From Bacteroidota bacterium (GTDB taxonomy: Bacteria > Bacteroidota > Bacteroidia > Cytophagales > Cyclobacteriaceae): 62,360 bases of DNA. Positions 7,454-17,530 of the stretch are shown here, one piece after another. The DNA is taken from positions 1 to 62,360 of the forward strand of contig JACOSO010000005.1 of assembly GCA_016178785.1 (NCBI GenBank), written 5' to 3'. Made by a program: the position numbers and the translations under genes. Within the stretch, counting starts at the first letter, position 1; every line of letters begins with the position of its first letter. The notes below the pieces were generated by a model. That model was not told the origin of the DNA. It saw nothing but the letters and a program-made list of their open reading frames with translations, and did not search any database.

Positions 7454-8836
7454 TTACAATCGAAAAAGTACGGCAAAAATTATTTTGGTTTCAGACTTGA
7501 CAAGGTCTGGCCTCCAATTGGGGTCGCTCGACAACGGAGTTGTAGCATATCCGTCTGGTGAAGTCACACCGCCATGACCAGCGAAATAAGGCACACTGCT
7601 TTCGCGATGCACAGCCTCAATTCTGAATGTGATATACTGTGAAGGCATGAAATCAATGTTTGTAGAGCAATCCCATCCTTGAAACTGAGAGCCTCGAGAT
7701 GTATTAAATGGAAACGCACCTGCTGTCTGCGTGGGGTTGGAAGGGTTAGGCAGCGGACTTGCTTGTCCGGTAGGATATAATACCAAATAGCGACCTGGGT
7801 TTTTCATTATTCCGCCTCCGATAGTCCACGCAATTTTATTTTTAGCAAACCATATTCGATTGTAAAACATAGCGCTTAGAAAATACTGTGCTGGGTTATT
7901 AACCGAGTCGCTATTATTAAAACCATTTACGCTGCTCACACCGTATACTCCACCTTTTTCAAATCCGATATCACCGGTTAGAGAGAAAGCCATTCGGGTG
8001 ATTCCTTTTCTGCCGGGCTTGTTATAATATCGAACGATAGCGCTATTGTCCGAATGAAATCTTTTTCTGTTGGGAATGCCTGCAGCATCTGCTCCATAAT
8101 AGTCGTTGGATATCAGTTTAAGATTGCTCTTGCTCGACATGTAAGTAAAGCTGCCTCCAAAGCCAGGCATAGAATTAAACTTGCCATAGCTTTGCCAGCC
8201 GTTGATGATCCATGGTTCTATTTTAATATTTTTGGTTGGGAAGATTTGTATTCTTAGTCCGTTGAAAAACCAAGGCGTATTGTCGGAAGTGAACGATGCC
8301 TGGTACTCCCAGTTCTCCGCCTGATAGAAAGAATTCAGACCGATATAAGACATAAATAAACCGGCATCAACATTAATACCATGCCATTTGTTAAAATGAT
8401 AGCCAGCGTATGCTTCGCTTATATATCGATAAATGTTTGCCAGATCATACTGGCCGCGATAAGGGCTGTAATCATTTCTCGGAATAACCGTTGACCGGGT
8501 TCCGAATTGTGTCATAAATCTTCCTCGTACGTTGTCTGCACTGAAGTCACCTCCGAAATGCAGAGCCGCCAATTGCATTTCATTGCATCGAGCAAGTGCT
8601 GTAGATCCGATTACTGTGTTGTCAATAGGGTTGTTAAACGAATAATTATAGTTAACATCAATCAGAATGGTGGGCGCAAAATACTTTATGTTCTTGAACA
8701 CCGAGGAGTCTCTGTGGTCGGCTCCATTTTGCCAAGTTTGATCGATTCCCTCGAAAGGTGTTTTTGGTTCCTGCTGAGCGAAGGCATTTTTTCCTAAGAA
8801 GAGTACGAGAACTGAATATAAAATCAATTTTTTCAT
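7454..8836 (-). CDS. BBP2-type outer membrane beta-barrel porin (paralogue 1)
   Basis: The start is taken as ATG 8836 (MKKLILYSVLVLFLGKNAFAQ, signal peptide); longer starts would spoil it. The mature 440 residues alternate beta-strands rich in aromatic and Gly residues, with strongly conserved blocks NPIDNTVIGSTALAR, RNDYSPYRGQYDLANIYRYI, DNTPWFFNGLRIQIFPTK and WIINGWQSYGKFN, and end with a terminal Phe-Arg-Leu strand (IIFAVLFRL). This fits the putative beta-barrel porin-2 family of Bacteroidota. It lies just downstream of a close paralogue and of kup, so it may give outer-membrane passage for an ion or small solute; the substrate is unknown. Confidence 0.82.
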   Translation of the reverse strand: MKKLILYSVLVLFLGKNAFAQQEPKTPFEGIDQTWQNGADHRDSSVFKNIKYFAPTILIDVNYNYSFNNPIDNTVIGSTALARCNEMQLAALHFGGDFSADNVRGRFMTQFGTRSTVIPRNDYSPYRGQYDLANIYRYISEAYAGYHFNKWHGINVDAGLFMSYIGLNSFYQAENWEYQASFTSDNTPWFFNGLRIQIFPTKNIKIEPWIINGWQSYGKFNSMPGFGGSFTYMSSKSNLKLISNDYYGADAAGIPNRKRFHSDNSAIVRYYNKPGRKGITRMAFSLTGDIGFEKGGVYGVSSVNGFNNSDSVNNPAQYFLSAMFYNRIWFAKNKIAWTIGGGIMKNPGRYLVLYPTGQASPLPNPSNPTQTAGAFPFNTSRGSQFQGWDCSTNIDFMPSQYITFRIEAVHRESSVPYFAGHGGVTSPDGYATTPLSSDPNWRPDLVKSETKIIFAVLFRL

Positions 8837-8939
8837 TGGAGTAAAAATTATTTGGCGGCCCAAAAATGGCACATTAAAAAATAAGATCAAGTGTTTTATT
8901 GTCTGTCAAGCTTTGAGAGAATCCGTTCCATGCATGCTT

Positions 8940-10301
8940 TTACATCCTGAACAGCATCGCAAAAATAACTCTGTCTTCCATATGAGCAAGATCAGGAGCC
9001 CATCCCGGAGGCAGCGGAGATGTTGTATATCCAGTAGGAGATGTTACGCCACCATGACCTGCGAAGTAAGGAACGCTTGCATACCGATGCACATATTCGA
9101 TTCTCCAAGTAAGACTTTGATTTGGCATCCAATCAATATTAGTTGAATAATCAAAGCCGCTGAACTGACTTCCGGGGCTTGTATCAAAGGGATGAGTGCC
9201 TTCTGTTTGTGAGGGGTTGTTTGGATTAGGTAGAGGACTTGCGTCACCAGTTGGATAAAGTACCAGATAACGTCCAGGGTTGTTGATAAAACCTCCCCCA
9301 AGAGTCCAGGCAAATTTGTTTTGATTAAACCAAACTCTGTTATAAATCATGCCGCTGAAAAAATATTGTGCCGGTCCTTTAACTGGATCATCGTGGAAGC
9401 CATTTACTCCACCACCTTTTTCATAACCTACATCCACCGTTAAAGAAAAGGCAGCCTGAGAAATTCCTTTTGACTCGGGCCTGTTAAGATATCTTACAAG
9501 CAAACTATTATCTGAGTGAACACGGATTCTCTCAGGCACACCTCCCGTGTCAGTTCCCCAATAATCATTGGTGAGAAGTTTTACATTGTTGTTGGGAATC
9601 CAAGTGATGTTTCCTCCAAAGCCGGGCATTTTATTGTACTTCGCATAACTCTGCCAGCCATTGATGATCCACGGTTCTATTTTCAAATGTTTGGTTGGAA
9701 AAATCTGGATGCGCACACCGTTGAAGAACCACGGAGTATTGTCGGAAGTATAAGAAGCCTGATACTCCCAGTTCTCTACCTGGTAGTAAGAATTCAATCC
9801 GATATACGAAACGAACATCCCCATATCTACATTGATGCCTCGCCATTTATCAAAGTGATAACCGGCATAGGCTTCCGCTAGATAACGATAAACGTTTGGA
9901 AGTTGATATTGTCCGCGATAAGGACTGTAATCGTTTCTAGGAATTACGGTTGAGTTGGTTCCCATTTGAAGGAACAATTTTCCCCTGGCGTTTTTGTAAT
10001 TGAATTCACCTCCGATAACACCCAAGGCGAGTTGAACCTCGTTGTCACGTGCCAGGGCTGTCGAGCCCACTACGGTGTTATCAATAGGATTAACAAATGA
10101 ATAGCTGTAATTGACGTCCATCATAATAGAGCCGGTAAAATATTTATTCTCCATTACCGATGCGGTTGTTCTCCTGTCGCCTCCATTGTACCAGGATTGG
10201 TCTAATCCTTCAAAAGGAGTTTTTGATTTGGCGGTATCAATTTGTGCAGATGCGGTAGCGGAAATTAAAATTAGTACGACTAAATAGATTTTTATTTTCA
10301 T
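8940..10301 (-). CDS. BBP2-type outer membrane beta-barrel porin (paralogue 2)
   Basis: 453 residues with signal peptide (MKIKIYLVVLILISATASAQ) and the same blocks as the downstream gene (TPFEGLDQSWYNGGD, PIDNTVVGSTALARDNEVQL, NDYSPYRGQYQLPNVYRYLA, WFFNGVRIQIFPTKHLKIEP, terminal strand VIFAMLFRM). The two proteins align over their whole length, so this is a tandem duplication followed by divergence. It starts 50 bases after the kup stop on the same strand, which suggests co-transcription with potassium uptake. The substrate is not deducible from sequence. Confidence 0.82.
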   Translation of the reverse strand: MKIKIYLVVLILISATASAQIDTAKSKTPFEGLDQSWYNGGDRRTTASVMENKYFTGSIMMDVNYSYSFVNPIDNTVVGSTALARDNEVQLALGVIGGEFNYKNARGKLFLQMGTNSTVIPRNDYSPYRGQYQLPNVYRYLAEAYAGYHFDKWRGINVDMGMFVSYIGLNSYYQVENWEYQASYTSDNTPWFFNGVRIQIFPTKHLKIEPWIINGWQSYAKYNKMPGFGGNITWIPNNNVKLLTNDYWGTDTGGVPERIRVHSDNSLLVRYLNRPESKGISQAAFSLTVDVGYEKGGGVNGFHDDPVKGPAQYFFSGMIYNRVWFNQNKFAWTLGGGFINNPGRYLVLYPTGDASPLPNPNNPSQTEGTHPFDTSPGSQFSGFDYSTNIDWMPNQSLTWRIEYVHRYASVPYFAGHGGVTSPTGYTTSPLPPGWAPDLAHMEDRVIFAMLFRM

Positions 10302-10350
10302 TGTTAAGTGTTATCAAATAATTGCAGCGGAAAATGTTTCACGATTGCGT

Positions 10351-12288
10351 CTAAACACGCTGGAGGTTTGTACTTTCGGTCATGTGATAGACTAAAGGCA
10401 CGTGTTCTTCTATGACATCGCTCTTGTCCAGACCAAAAGCCTTCTCATCACTTTGACCAAGTTTCTTCAAGAAGAAATACGCGTTGAGCAATAAGCCTTC
10501 GCGAATAGCAAATTCATTTTCAACGGAAAGGAATTTCTCGATGATCACAAACTTGAAGTCGGGCTCGTGATTGTATTTGGTTGATCCGTCCGGGCGTATG
10601 TGAAGGTTTAATTCTTTATTGGCTACTAGCTCTCGTACAATTTTCTTGAAGAAGAGTTCGGTACGAGCTTGCACACGAAAACCTACATTGATTGTGACTT
10701 TGATCATTTTATCATCAACCAATTCAGTCACATTATAACTCAAAGTGTAAGGCTCATCGGTGCGATGAACGTGCACAAACCAATACACATCTGCACGCTT
10801 CGGTTTCTTGGAGAGGATGGACTTAATGATCTTTTCTTCAATCTGTTCGCGATAGTTTGCTTTCGTTAAATAAATCAGGTGCGTGGCAAATTTGGGTATA
10901 CTGTCGTCTTCGCTCAACTCCTTAATAATGCCCGTGTACTTTCCCAATTCCTCAAAGTGAACCAATCGGTTATTGATCTTGCGGGCATAGTACCACACGT
11001 ACATCACCATGAAAATGAAAAGTTCAAAGAATAGAAACATCCAACGTTCTTTGATCTTGGCTACGTTGGTGATGAAAAATGAAAATTCAACAACAGAGAA
11101 TAATGCCAGGATATAAAACACCAAAACCTTATTCCACTTTCTTCTGAAGATCAAGTAATAGGAAAGAAGTAATGTAGTCATCATCATGGCGATGGTGATT
11201 GAAAAACCATACGCTGCCTCCATGTGCGCTGAATTCTGGAAATACAAAATCATCAGGATGCAACCAAACCAAAGAATCGTATTAACACTGGGGATGTAAA
11301 TCTGTCCTTTCAATTCCGTGGGTTGACGCACCGTGACTCGCGGCCAGAAATTCAAGCTCATCGCCTCATTGATAAGTGTGAACGATCCGCTGATTAGCGC
11401 TTGCGAAGCAATAATGGCGGCCATGGTAGCAATGACGATACCTGGAATCAAAAACCACTGCGGCATCATCCCATAAAACGGATTGACGTCATTCAGAGAA
11501 ATATTGCCCTGACTCAAGATCCATGCAGCCTGGCCCAGATAATTTGCCATCAAACAAATTTTTACAAATACCCAGGTGATGCGAATATTTCCTCTGCCGC
11601 AGTGACCGAGATCAGAATATAACGCTTCTGCCCCCGTTGTAGCCAGGAACACAGCACCAAGCAACCAAAACCCGTGTGGATACTTCACAAGTAAGTTGTA
11701 AGCATAATGTGGACTCAATGCCTTAAGTACCTGAACATGATTTACGATTTGGCTCATGCCAAGTACAAGCAGCATTGCAAACCATATGGCCATCATCGGA
11801 CCGAATGTGCTGCCAATACGGTATGTGCCAAAACGCTGAAAGAAAAAGAGCAGTGAAAGAATGACGACTACAATCGGAACGGAAGGAATATTCGGGATGA
11901 CCATGTTCAATCCTTCAATCGCAGATGCCACTGAAATCGGAGGCGTGATAATTCCATCGGCAAGCAAAGTAGTTGCGCCCAAAATGGTTGGGATCACCAA
12001 CGCCTTGCTGTACCTTCTCACCAATGCGTATAGCGAAAAAACTCCGCCCTCACCTTCATTATCGGCCATCAGTGTGAGGAGTACATATTTCAAAGTTGTT
12101 TGTAATGTCAGCGTCCAAAAAATACAAGACACTCCACCAAGCACAAGCTCCTCAGTAATTGCCCGATCACCAACAATTGCTCTGAGTACGTACAGTGGGC
12201 TAGTGCCAATGTCTCCGTAAATAATTCCTAGGGCCACCAAAAGTGTGGAGATAGTAATCCTGGTCGAGCTTAGGTTCGATTTTGTCAT
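10351..12288 (-). CDS. kup: Low-affinity potassium transporter Kup
   Basis: Kup imports K+ with protons across the inner membrane. The start is ATG 12288 (MTKSNLSSTRITISTLLVAL). Hallmarks: GIIYGDIGTSPLYVLRAI near the N-terminus, DNEGEGGVFSLYALVRRY, a GxDGIITPPISVASAIEGL block, EALYSDLGHCGRGNIRITW, about 12 membrane segments to residue 430, then a long cytoplasmic C-terminal domain ending near EEHVPLVYHMTE. About 645 residues is normal for the family. It lies 22 bases after kdpE, so transcription from kdpD through kup is likely. Confidence 0.96.
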   Translation of the reverse strand: MTKSNLSSTRITISTLLVALGIIYGDIGTSPLYVLRAIVGDRAITEELVLGGVSCIFWTLTLQTTLKYVLLTLMADNEGEGGVFSLYALVRRYSKALVIPTILGATTLLADGIITPPISVASAIEGLNMVIPNIPSVPIVVVILSLLFFFQRFGTYRIGSTFGPMMAIWFAMLLVLGMSQIVNHVQVLKALSPHYAYNLLVKYPHGFWLLGAVFLATTGAEALYSDLGHCGRGNIRITWVFVKICLMANYLGQAAWILSQGNISLNDVNPFYGMMPQWFLIPGIVIATMAAIIASQALISGSFTLINEAMSLNFWPRVTVRQPTELKGQIYIPSVNTILWFGCILMILYFQNSAHMEAAYGFSITIAMMMTTLLLSYYLIFRRKWNKVLVFYILALFSVVEFSFFITNVAKIKERWMFLFFELFIFMVMYVWYYARKINNRLVHFEELGKYTGIIKELSEDDSIPKFATHLIYLTKANYREQIEEKIIKSILSKKPKRADVYWFVHVHRTDEPYTLSYNVTELVDDKMIKVTINVGFRVQARTELFFKKIVRELVANKELNLHIRPDGSTKYNHEPDFKFVIIEKFLSVENEFAIREGLLLNAYFFLKKLGQSDEKAFGLDKSDVIEEHVPLVYHMTESTNLQRV

Positions 12289-12310
12289 ATCCAAAAAATT
12301 TAATTGAAAT

Positions 12311-12994
12311 CTATTTGCTCATAAACCTGTATCCCACGCCCGACTCGGTGATGATGTGCATCGGTCGGTTAGGATCCGTTTCGATTTTCTTTCTTAATTG
12401 TGCCACAAAAACTCGCAGGTATTGCGACTCATTTTTATACGATGGCCCCCACACCTGATTTAATAAATATTGATGAGTAAGAACTTTCCCTTCATTCTTC
12501 ATCATTAGCGCAAGAAGTGAGTATTCAGTGGCTGTTAGTTTTACAATCTTGCTTTCTTTTTTTACAACACGCGCACCAAAATCAATTATTAAATCTCCGC
12601 TTACCATCACGGAAGAATTTTCATCAAAAGAATTTTTTCGGAGGGCCGATCTTATTCGAGCCAGCAACTCGCCTGTGCGAAAGGGTTTTACCAGGTAATC
12701 ACTCGCACCATGATCAAGCGCGGATACAATATCTTCTTCACTGTCCTGAACTGAGAGGATGATTATCGGATTTGAATACCATTCGCGCAGGTGTTTTAAA
12801 ACTTCATGACCGCTTTCATCGGGCAAACCTATATCAAGCAAAATAAGATCAGGTGGTTTGCTTGCAGCCGTAATCATACCTTCTTTCGCGGTCTCTGATT
12901 CAAGCGCATGATAGCCGTTTGACTGCAACGTGATTGTCAGCAACTTCCTGATCTGCGATTCATCGTCAATAATCAAAATCACAGGGCTATTCAT
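12311..12994 (-). CDS. kdpE: OmpR-family response regulator, KdpE-like
   Basis: 227 residues: receiver domain with acidic pocket D10/D11, phospho-acceptor Asp54 (LILLDIGLPDES), switch residue in IILSVQDSEED and Lys in YLVKPF; then an OmpR/PhoB winged helix (LTATEYSLLALMMKNEGKVL, then HIITESGVGYRFM). These motifs are characteristic of KdpE (the LPD-x-G-x-E-V-L pattern and the GVGYR ending). The start overlaps kdpD by 8 bases. No kdpFABC follows; kup does, so kup is the likely target. Confidence 0.88.
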   Translation of the reverse strand: MNSPVILIIDDESQIRKLLTITLQSNGYHALESETAKEGMITAASKPPDLILLDIGLPDESGHEVLKHLREWYSNPIIILSVQDSEEDIVSALDHGASDYLVKPFRTGELLARIRSALRKNSFDENSSVMVSGDLIIDFGARVVKKESKIVKLTATEYSLLALMMKNEGKVLTHQYLLNQVWGPSYKNESQYLRVFVAQLRKKIETDPNRPMHIITESGVGYRFMSK

Positions 12995-14072
12995 TTTTCA
13001 AACCACTCAAGTAGGAAATTTCTGTAGGAAATGTCATGGTGAACTCAGCTCCACTGAGCGGAAGATTACGCAGCGCAATTGTTCCGCCCTGAGCTTCTAC
13101 AAAACCTCTCACGATCGAAAGGCCCAGTCCCGTACCACCTGGTCGTGAACCTTTGATGCGATAAAATTTTTCAAAAACTTTTTCCATTTCTGCTTCAGGA
13201 AAACCTTTACCTGTATCGGCCACGCTCAAAATTAGTTTTCCGTCAACGCAATCGGCCGTGATCACGAATGAAGTATCTGCCGGTGTGTGCTGAACAACAT
13301 TGTTCATTAAATTAGAGAGAATCTGTTCCATCAATCCATAATCTAATTTGAATAATGGGAAATTTTCAGGAACAAATATTGAAGCGGGATGATCTTTAAG
13401 TGAAGTCTCAAACCGCTGAAGCGTGCGATAAATTAATTCGCGTACATCGCACCAATCCTTTTTTATTTTAAAAACGCCTGACTCCAACCGCGACATGCTC
13501 AGTAGGTTTTCTACCTGGTGATTCAGCCTGATGGCCGCACTTGAAATTTCCTGAAGAAGCTCATGCCTGTTATTATCAGAAAGTTTGGAATTGTTGGAAA
13601 GAATATTGTCGCTTGCACCGATGATGGTGGTGATAGGCGTGCGCAATTCGTGCGAAAGAGAGTTGAGCAACGTGTTGTAATATTTTACAGAATTGGCTTT
13701 CTCTTCACGCTTGCTGATTTCTTTTTGCGCTTCGCGAATTTTAAATGTAAGCACAGCATGAAGCAAGGCCACAATAAAATACGTGATCAACAGCAAGCGA
13801 TCCTCTGTAGTGCCTACACTGAACTCAAAGCGAGGAGGGATGAACAAATAATCCCACAGCAGCGCGCTAAGCACGGCTGCCAGAATCATCGGTCGAATGT
13901 CTAAGAAGAGCGCCATCAGCGAGATAGTGAGCAGCAGCACAAAAGCCACAATGCGATGACCAGCGTTTTCGCGAAAAACTAATCCGGTGATTATAACAGT
14001 ACTGATGACAACAATTACCAGCAGGTATTGTTTGGTTTTAGAGAGCTGCGCGATGTTTAACTGGCTGATCAC
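12987..14072 (-). CDS. kdpD: Short KdpD-like sensor histidine kinase (no KdpD/Usp N-terminal half)
   Basis: 361 residues: four closely packed membrane helices (about 15-108, DUF4118-like, with LLWDYLFIPPRFEFSVG), then HisKA with His141 (NSLSHELRTPITTIIGASDN) and HATPase (NLMNNVVQHT, VADTGKGFPEAEMEKVFEKF, GGTGLGLSIVRGFVEAQGG). That is the C-terminal half of E. coli KdpD (about 895 aa); the ATP-binding KdpD domain and Usp domain that sense cytosolic K+/c-di-AMP are absent. It is first in the potassium block and overlaps kdpE. Confidence 0.86.
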   Translation of the reverse strand: MISQLNIAQLSKTKQYLLVIVVISTVIITGLVFRENAGHRIVAFVLLLTISLMALFLDIRPMILAAVLSALLWDYLFIPPRFEFSVGTTEDRLLLITYFIVALLHAVLTFKIREAQKEISKREEKANSVKYYNTLLNSLSHELRTPITTIIGASDNILSNNSKLSDNNRHELLQEISSAAIRLNHQVENLLSMSRLESGVFKIKKDWCDVRELIYRTLQRFETSLKDHPASIFVPENFPLFKLDYGLMEQILSNLMNNVVQHTPADTSFVITADCVDGKLILSVADTGKGFPEAEMEKVFEKFYRIKGSRPGGTGLGLSIVRGFVEAQGGTIALRNLPLSGAEFTMTFPTEISYLSGLKNE

Positions 14073-14184
14073 GGATCAAAAGTAGGCGGAAGGATATAAA
14101 TCCGATATAAAGAAAAAACAAAAGGTGTAAAGATTTTATAAAGATTTCCAGGCGCCACGAAGGTCGTGAAGGGGCACGGTTTCC

Positions 14185-15714
14185 CTACTTCATGCTCATG
14201 ATCGCAGCCATGGTTTCAATACCATTCCACAAATATTGAAGTATCACATTTTCATTCTCAGCATGTTGATTGTTATCGTAATTAACTACCGGAACCGTGA
14301 TGGGTTTTGCGCCAAGTTTCTGCTCAAACAAAAACAAGGGCAAACTTCCTCCCAGTGATGGCACCTTGATCACTTCATAGTCGATTGTTGTTTCTACTGC
14401 AGTACAAACTTTTTGAGCGAGCGGCAAATCCATTGGTGTGCGTTGGGCATTGTATCCACCTTTGCGCTTCACGACTTTTGCGAGCAGCGGATACTGCCTT
14501 CGTTCTGCATCGCTCGGTTCGTGGTCAATCACCTGATAGCCTTGTTTAATGATATGCTTAGTCACTTTGTTAATCTGTCGGTCGATATCATTTCCCAGTA
14601 CCAATCGCAGATCCAAAACCGCTGTCGCCTCAGTGGGAATCACGTTGGTTGCCATCGATCCAACATTACCGCTCTGCATCCCATTAATATTAAGCGTAGG
14701 CAACTGGAGCAGCTCCATAAAACTTTTCCCATTTCCATCGGGCTGGCCAAGTGCGAGATCTTCTTGCAACATTGATTCTACTTTGGGGATTTTAGCAAGG
14801 GTTGCCTTTTCTTTTTCTGACAATGGCACAACGTCATCATAAAAACCTTCAATCAAAACATTTCCATTATTGTCTTTCATGCTGCTGAGCAATTGTGCCA
14901 GACGCATGGCTGGATTAGGTGCCCAGTTTCCGTAGTTACCACTATGAAGCGGGCGTTTGGACGCATACACTTTCAGATCAAGATTCACATCACCTCGCAC
15001 ACCAAAAAGAACTTGCTTTTTGCCTGATATGTGACGGGGGCCATCGCAAATGACCCAGAGGTTGGCTCCGAGTTTGTCTTTATACTTTGAAAATATCTCT
15101 GCGAGATTGATTGATCCAGCTTCTTCCTCTCCTTCGAAAAAGAATTTTATGTTCACCGTTGGCTTGAGTCCTGTTTTGAGAAGCGTCTCATAGGCTGTAA
15201 TGATTGAGAAAACTCCGGCTTTGTCATCTGAAGATCCGCGCGAATACAAGCGCCATGCTGAGTTGATCTTCTCTTGATCTTTCGGAAACGAAATTTTGAT
15301 ACCTCCTTTATCCAGCCGATCAGAAAGCAAAACCGGAACAAATGGCTGAAGCCCTTCAGCCCACTGCTTTGGGTTAACCGGTTGACCATCATAATGTGCA
15401 TAGAAAGCAATGGTATTTGTTGCGCCAGGAACACTTACACTGCCAAAAACAACAGGCGCTGAACCAGGCTTACCAGAGAACAGCAGTTCGCTTTTTACAC
15501 CGAGTTGATTCAACATGTTGCTGATGTGATTTGCATTTCGAGCAATGTTCACCGAATCTCCAAGAACATTGGGTATCGAAAGGAATTGCGCATACTCATT
15601 TAACCATCGGTGTTGGTTAGACTGATCAGCAATATATTTCTGAACTTTGGATTGAGCATTGGTGATACATGAGATCAATGCCAAGGCAAGCGACAATCGA
15701 ATTTGATTTTTCAT
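14185..15714 (-). CDS. Exported M20 family metallopeptidase (dipeptidase)
   Basis: A zinc dipeptidase of the ArgE/DapE/CNDP class. The start is taken as ATG 15714 (MKNQIRLSLALALISCITNA, signal peptide), so it acts outside the cytoplasm. Metal-site motifs: AFYAHYDGQPVNP (His), RGSSDDKAGVFS (bridging Asp), FEGEEEAGS (catalytic Glu plus ligand), VICDGPRH; a lid/dimerisation domain follows (LDLKVYASKRPLHSGNYG), and the last His lies in NYDNNQHAENEN. About 510 residues fits larger M20 peptidases. It is divergent from the macro-domain gene, 26 bases away. Confidence 0.9.
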   Translation of the reverse strand: MKNQIRLSLALALISCITNAQSKVQKYIADQSNQHRWLNEYAQFLSIPNVLGDSVNIARNANHISNMLNQLGVKSELLFSGKPGSAPVVFGSVSVPGATNTIAFYAHYDGQPVNPKQWAEGLQPFVPVLLSDRLDKGGIKISFPKDQEKINSAWRLYSRGSSDDKAGVFSIITAYETLLKTGLKPTVNIKFFFEGEEEAGSINLAEIFSKYKDKLGANLWVICDGPRHISGKKQVLFGVRGDVNLDLKVYASKRPLHSGNYGNWAPNPAMRLAQLLSSMKDNNGNVLIEGFYDDVVPLSEKEKATLAKIPKVESMLQEDLALGQPDGNGKSFMELLQLPTLNINGMQSGNVGSMATNVIPTEATAVLDLRLVLGNDIDRQINKVTKHIIKQGYQVIDHEPSDAERRQYPLLAKVVKRKGGYNAQRTPMDLPLAQKVCTAVETTIDYEVIKVPSLGGSLPLFLFEQKLGAKPITVPVVNYDNNQHAENENVILQYLWNGIETMAAIMSMK

Positions 15715-15740
15715 ATCATTAAAAATAAACAAATTGAGCA

Positions 15741-16271
15741 ATGTCATCTAAGGTTGAAGTGATCAGCGGAGACATTACCAAGATCAAGGTCGATGCGATT
15801 GTCAATGCAGCAAATTCTTCGCTCATGGGCGGTGGTGGAGTGGATGGAGCCATTCATCGTGCTGGTGGAACCGAGATTCTGGAAGCGTGCAGAAAGATTG
15901 TTGCAAAACAAGGAAGTTGTAAGACAGGGGAAGCCGTCATTACTACCGGAGGAAAGTTACCCGCCAGATTTGTAATTCATACGGTCGGCCCCGTGTGGAG
16001 GAACGGTGAGCATGAGGAAAGAACCAAACTTGCCAATTGTTATATCAATTCGCTTCAGTTGGCTGTCAACAATCAATGTACCACAATTGCATTTCCAAAT
16101 ATCAGCACCGGTGTTTATGGTTTTCCAAAAAGAGAAGCGGCAGCCATCGCAGTAGGAACAGTAAGTAATTTTTTAACAACCAATCATCAAATTGAAAAAG
16201 TCATCTTCGTTTGTTTTGATGAAGAGAATTTCGAATACGTCAAGGATGAATTGTCGAAGCGATTAATTTAA
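15741..16271 (+). CDS. Macro-domain ADP-ribose hydrolase (YmdB/MacroD type)
   Basis: 176 residues forming a single macro domain: [20 protein letters not shown] (residues 10-29), the Gly-rich loop [14 protein letters not shown] (30-43) and the second loop [18 protein letters not shown] (about 120-137). These bind ADP-ribose; MacroD-type members remove acetyl from O-acetyl-ADP-ribose or mono-ADP-ribose from acidic residues. The 3' end overlaps the convergent MFS gene by 9 bases. Confidence 0.93.
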   Translation: MSSKVEVISGDITKIKVDAIVNAANSSLMGGGGVDGAIHRAGGTEILEACRKIVAKQGSCKTGEAVITTGGKLPARFVIHTVGPVWRNGEHEERTKLANCYINSLQLAVNNQCTTIAFPNISTGVYGFPKREAAAIAVGTVSNFLTTNHQIEKVIFVCFDEENFEYVKDELSKRLI

Positions 16272-17456
16272 CTCAATCTCGTCACTTGCCGGTACTGTTA
16301 CCGCCTGACGCATTTTAGTGAGTAAGTAAACGAAAGCAATTAGGGATAGGGCCGAACAGATTGCAAAACACAGAAGAAAGTTGGCGGGCGAATTTGCATA
16401 TACCCATCCTGAAATAAATGCACCAAGACCGATTCCTAACTCCATGGAAATATAGAGTGAAGCAATACCTCGACCGCGGTGTTCATCGTGACTTAGGTCT
16501 GTAGCCCAGGCAAGAAGTGTTGGCGAAGTAGAACCTTGTGCCAGTCCATACAAACTCACTCCTACAATTAAAATCCAGCTTTGACTCGCAAATCCAATGA
16601 TCATCATTCCTATCACAATCAACCCAACAGTAACTTTCAGCACAGGCACCCGGCCATAAATATCCGAAGCCTTGCCTGCGATCAAGCGCACCAGTAAGGA
16701 CGCCACAGTCAAAAAAGTAAAGATCAACCCCTTGTTATGGATGCCAAGGTGCTGACCAAAATCAGGAAGCAAAGTGTAAACTGCACCATAAGCGTATGCC
16801 GCGAGTACCATCACTATGCATGGAGCAATTACCAAGGGCTCGAACAAATCTTTTTTATGGATTTTAAGCAATGCCCATGAAACTTCATGACGTTCTTTCA
16901 ATGTTTCTTTCACACTCAACGTGATTAAGATCGCCACTAGCGCAAAAAAAGATGACGCATAAAACATCCAATCGAGGCCAAGTTGATTTGCAATTCCGCC
17001 ACCAATGGCAGGACCAGAGGCCATGCCGATGGCACCTGCCGTACCAATGAAACCCATTGCCTCTCCTCTTCGCTCGGCAGGAATTATGTCAGACACATAA
17101 GCTGATACCCCAGTTGGCGAAAATCCCGTAGAAAATCCATGAAAAATTCTGAGCATGAAAAAACCATAAAGAGTAGTGAGCCATGGATAAAACAAACTAC
17201 AGATCAAGCATACCGCCCCTCCAAAAATGATTACGGGTTTCCGCCCTAACCTGTCTGCCAGCTTGCCGCTAAACGGTCGAGAGATCATGGCTGTGAGGGT
17301 AAACAAAGAAATGATCAGTCCTTTATAATCTGCACCGCCAAGTTTGGTCAGAAACTCCGGCAGTTCAGGAATGATCATGTTGAAACTCGCAAAGAACAAC
17401 AAAGCACTCAGGCAGAGAAGCCAGAACTGATTGGAATATATTCTCTCCTTTTTCAA
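16263..17456 (-). CDS. MFS transporter (drug/metabolite exporter)
   Basis: 397 residues, 12 membrane segments, motif [18 protein letters not shown] between TM2 and TM3 and its echo [14 protein letters not shown] in the C-half; [20 protein letters not shown] (motif C-like, antiporter) in TM5. It matches the general drug:H+ antiporter-1 form; the substrate is unknown. The start is TTG at 17456 ([14 protein letters not shown]), since no ATG lies upstream and the next in-frame Met is inside TM1. Confidence 0.85.
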   Translation of the reverse strand: MKKERIYSNQFWLLCLSALLFFASFNMIIPELPEFLTKLGGADYKGLIISLFTLTAMISRPFSGKLADRLGRKPVIIFGGAVCLICSLFYPWLTTLYGFFMLRIFHGFSTGFSPTGVSAYVSDIIPAERRGEAMGFIGTAGAIGMASGPAIGGGIANQLGLDWMFYASSFFALVAILITLSVKETLKERHEVSWALLKIHKKDLFEPLVIAPCIVMVLAAYAYGAVYTLLPDFGQHLGIHNKGLIFTFLTVASLLVRLIAGKASDIYGRVPVLKVTVGLIVIGMMIIGFASQSWILIVGVSLYGLAQGSTSPTLLAWATDLSHDEHRGRGIASLYISMELGIGLGAFISGWVYANSPANFLLCFAICSALSLIAFVYLLTKMRQAVTVPASDEIELN

Positions 17457-17470
17457 GAAATTCTACAAAT

Positions 17471-17507
17471 AAAAAAACCCTCCCCTACACGTGGTAAGGA
17501 AGGGAAA
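17471..17507 (-). terminator. Rho-independent terminator after rpsT
   Basis: On the minus strand a G/C-rich stem (CCCTTCCTTACCAC pairing, with G-T pairs, with GTGTAGGGGAGGG) is followed directly by TTTTTTT. It begins about 25 bases beyond the rpsT stop. Confidence 0.8.
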
Positions 17508-17530
17508 AATAAAAATTGATAACACTGAAA

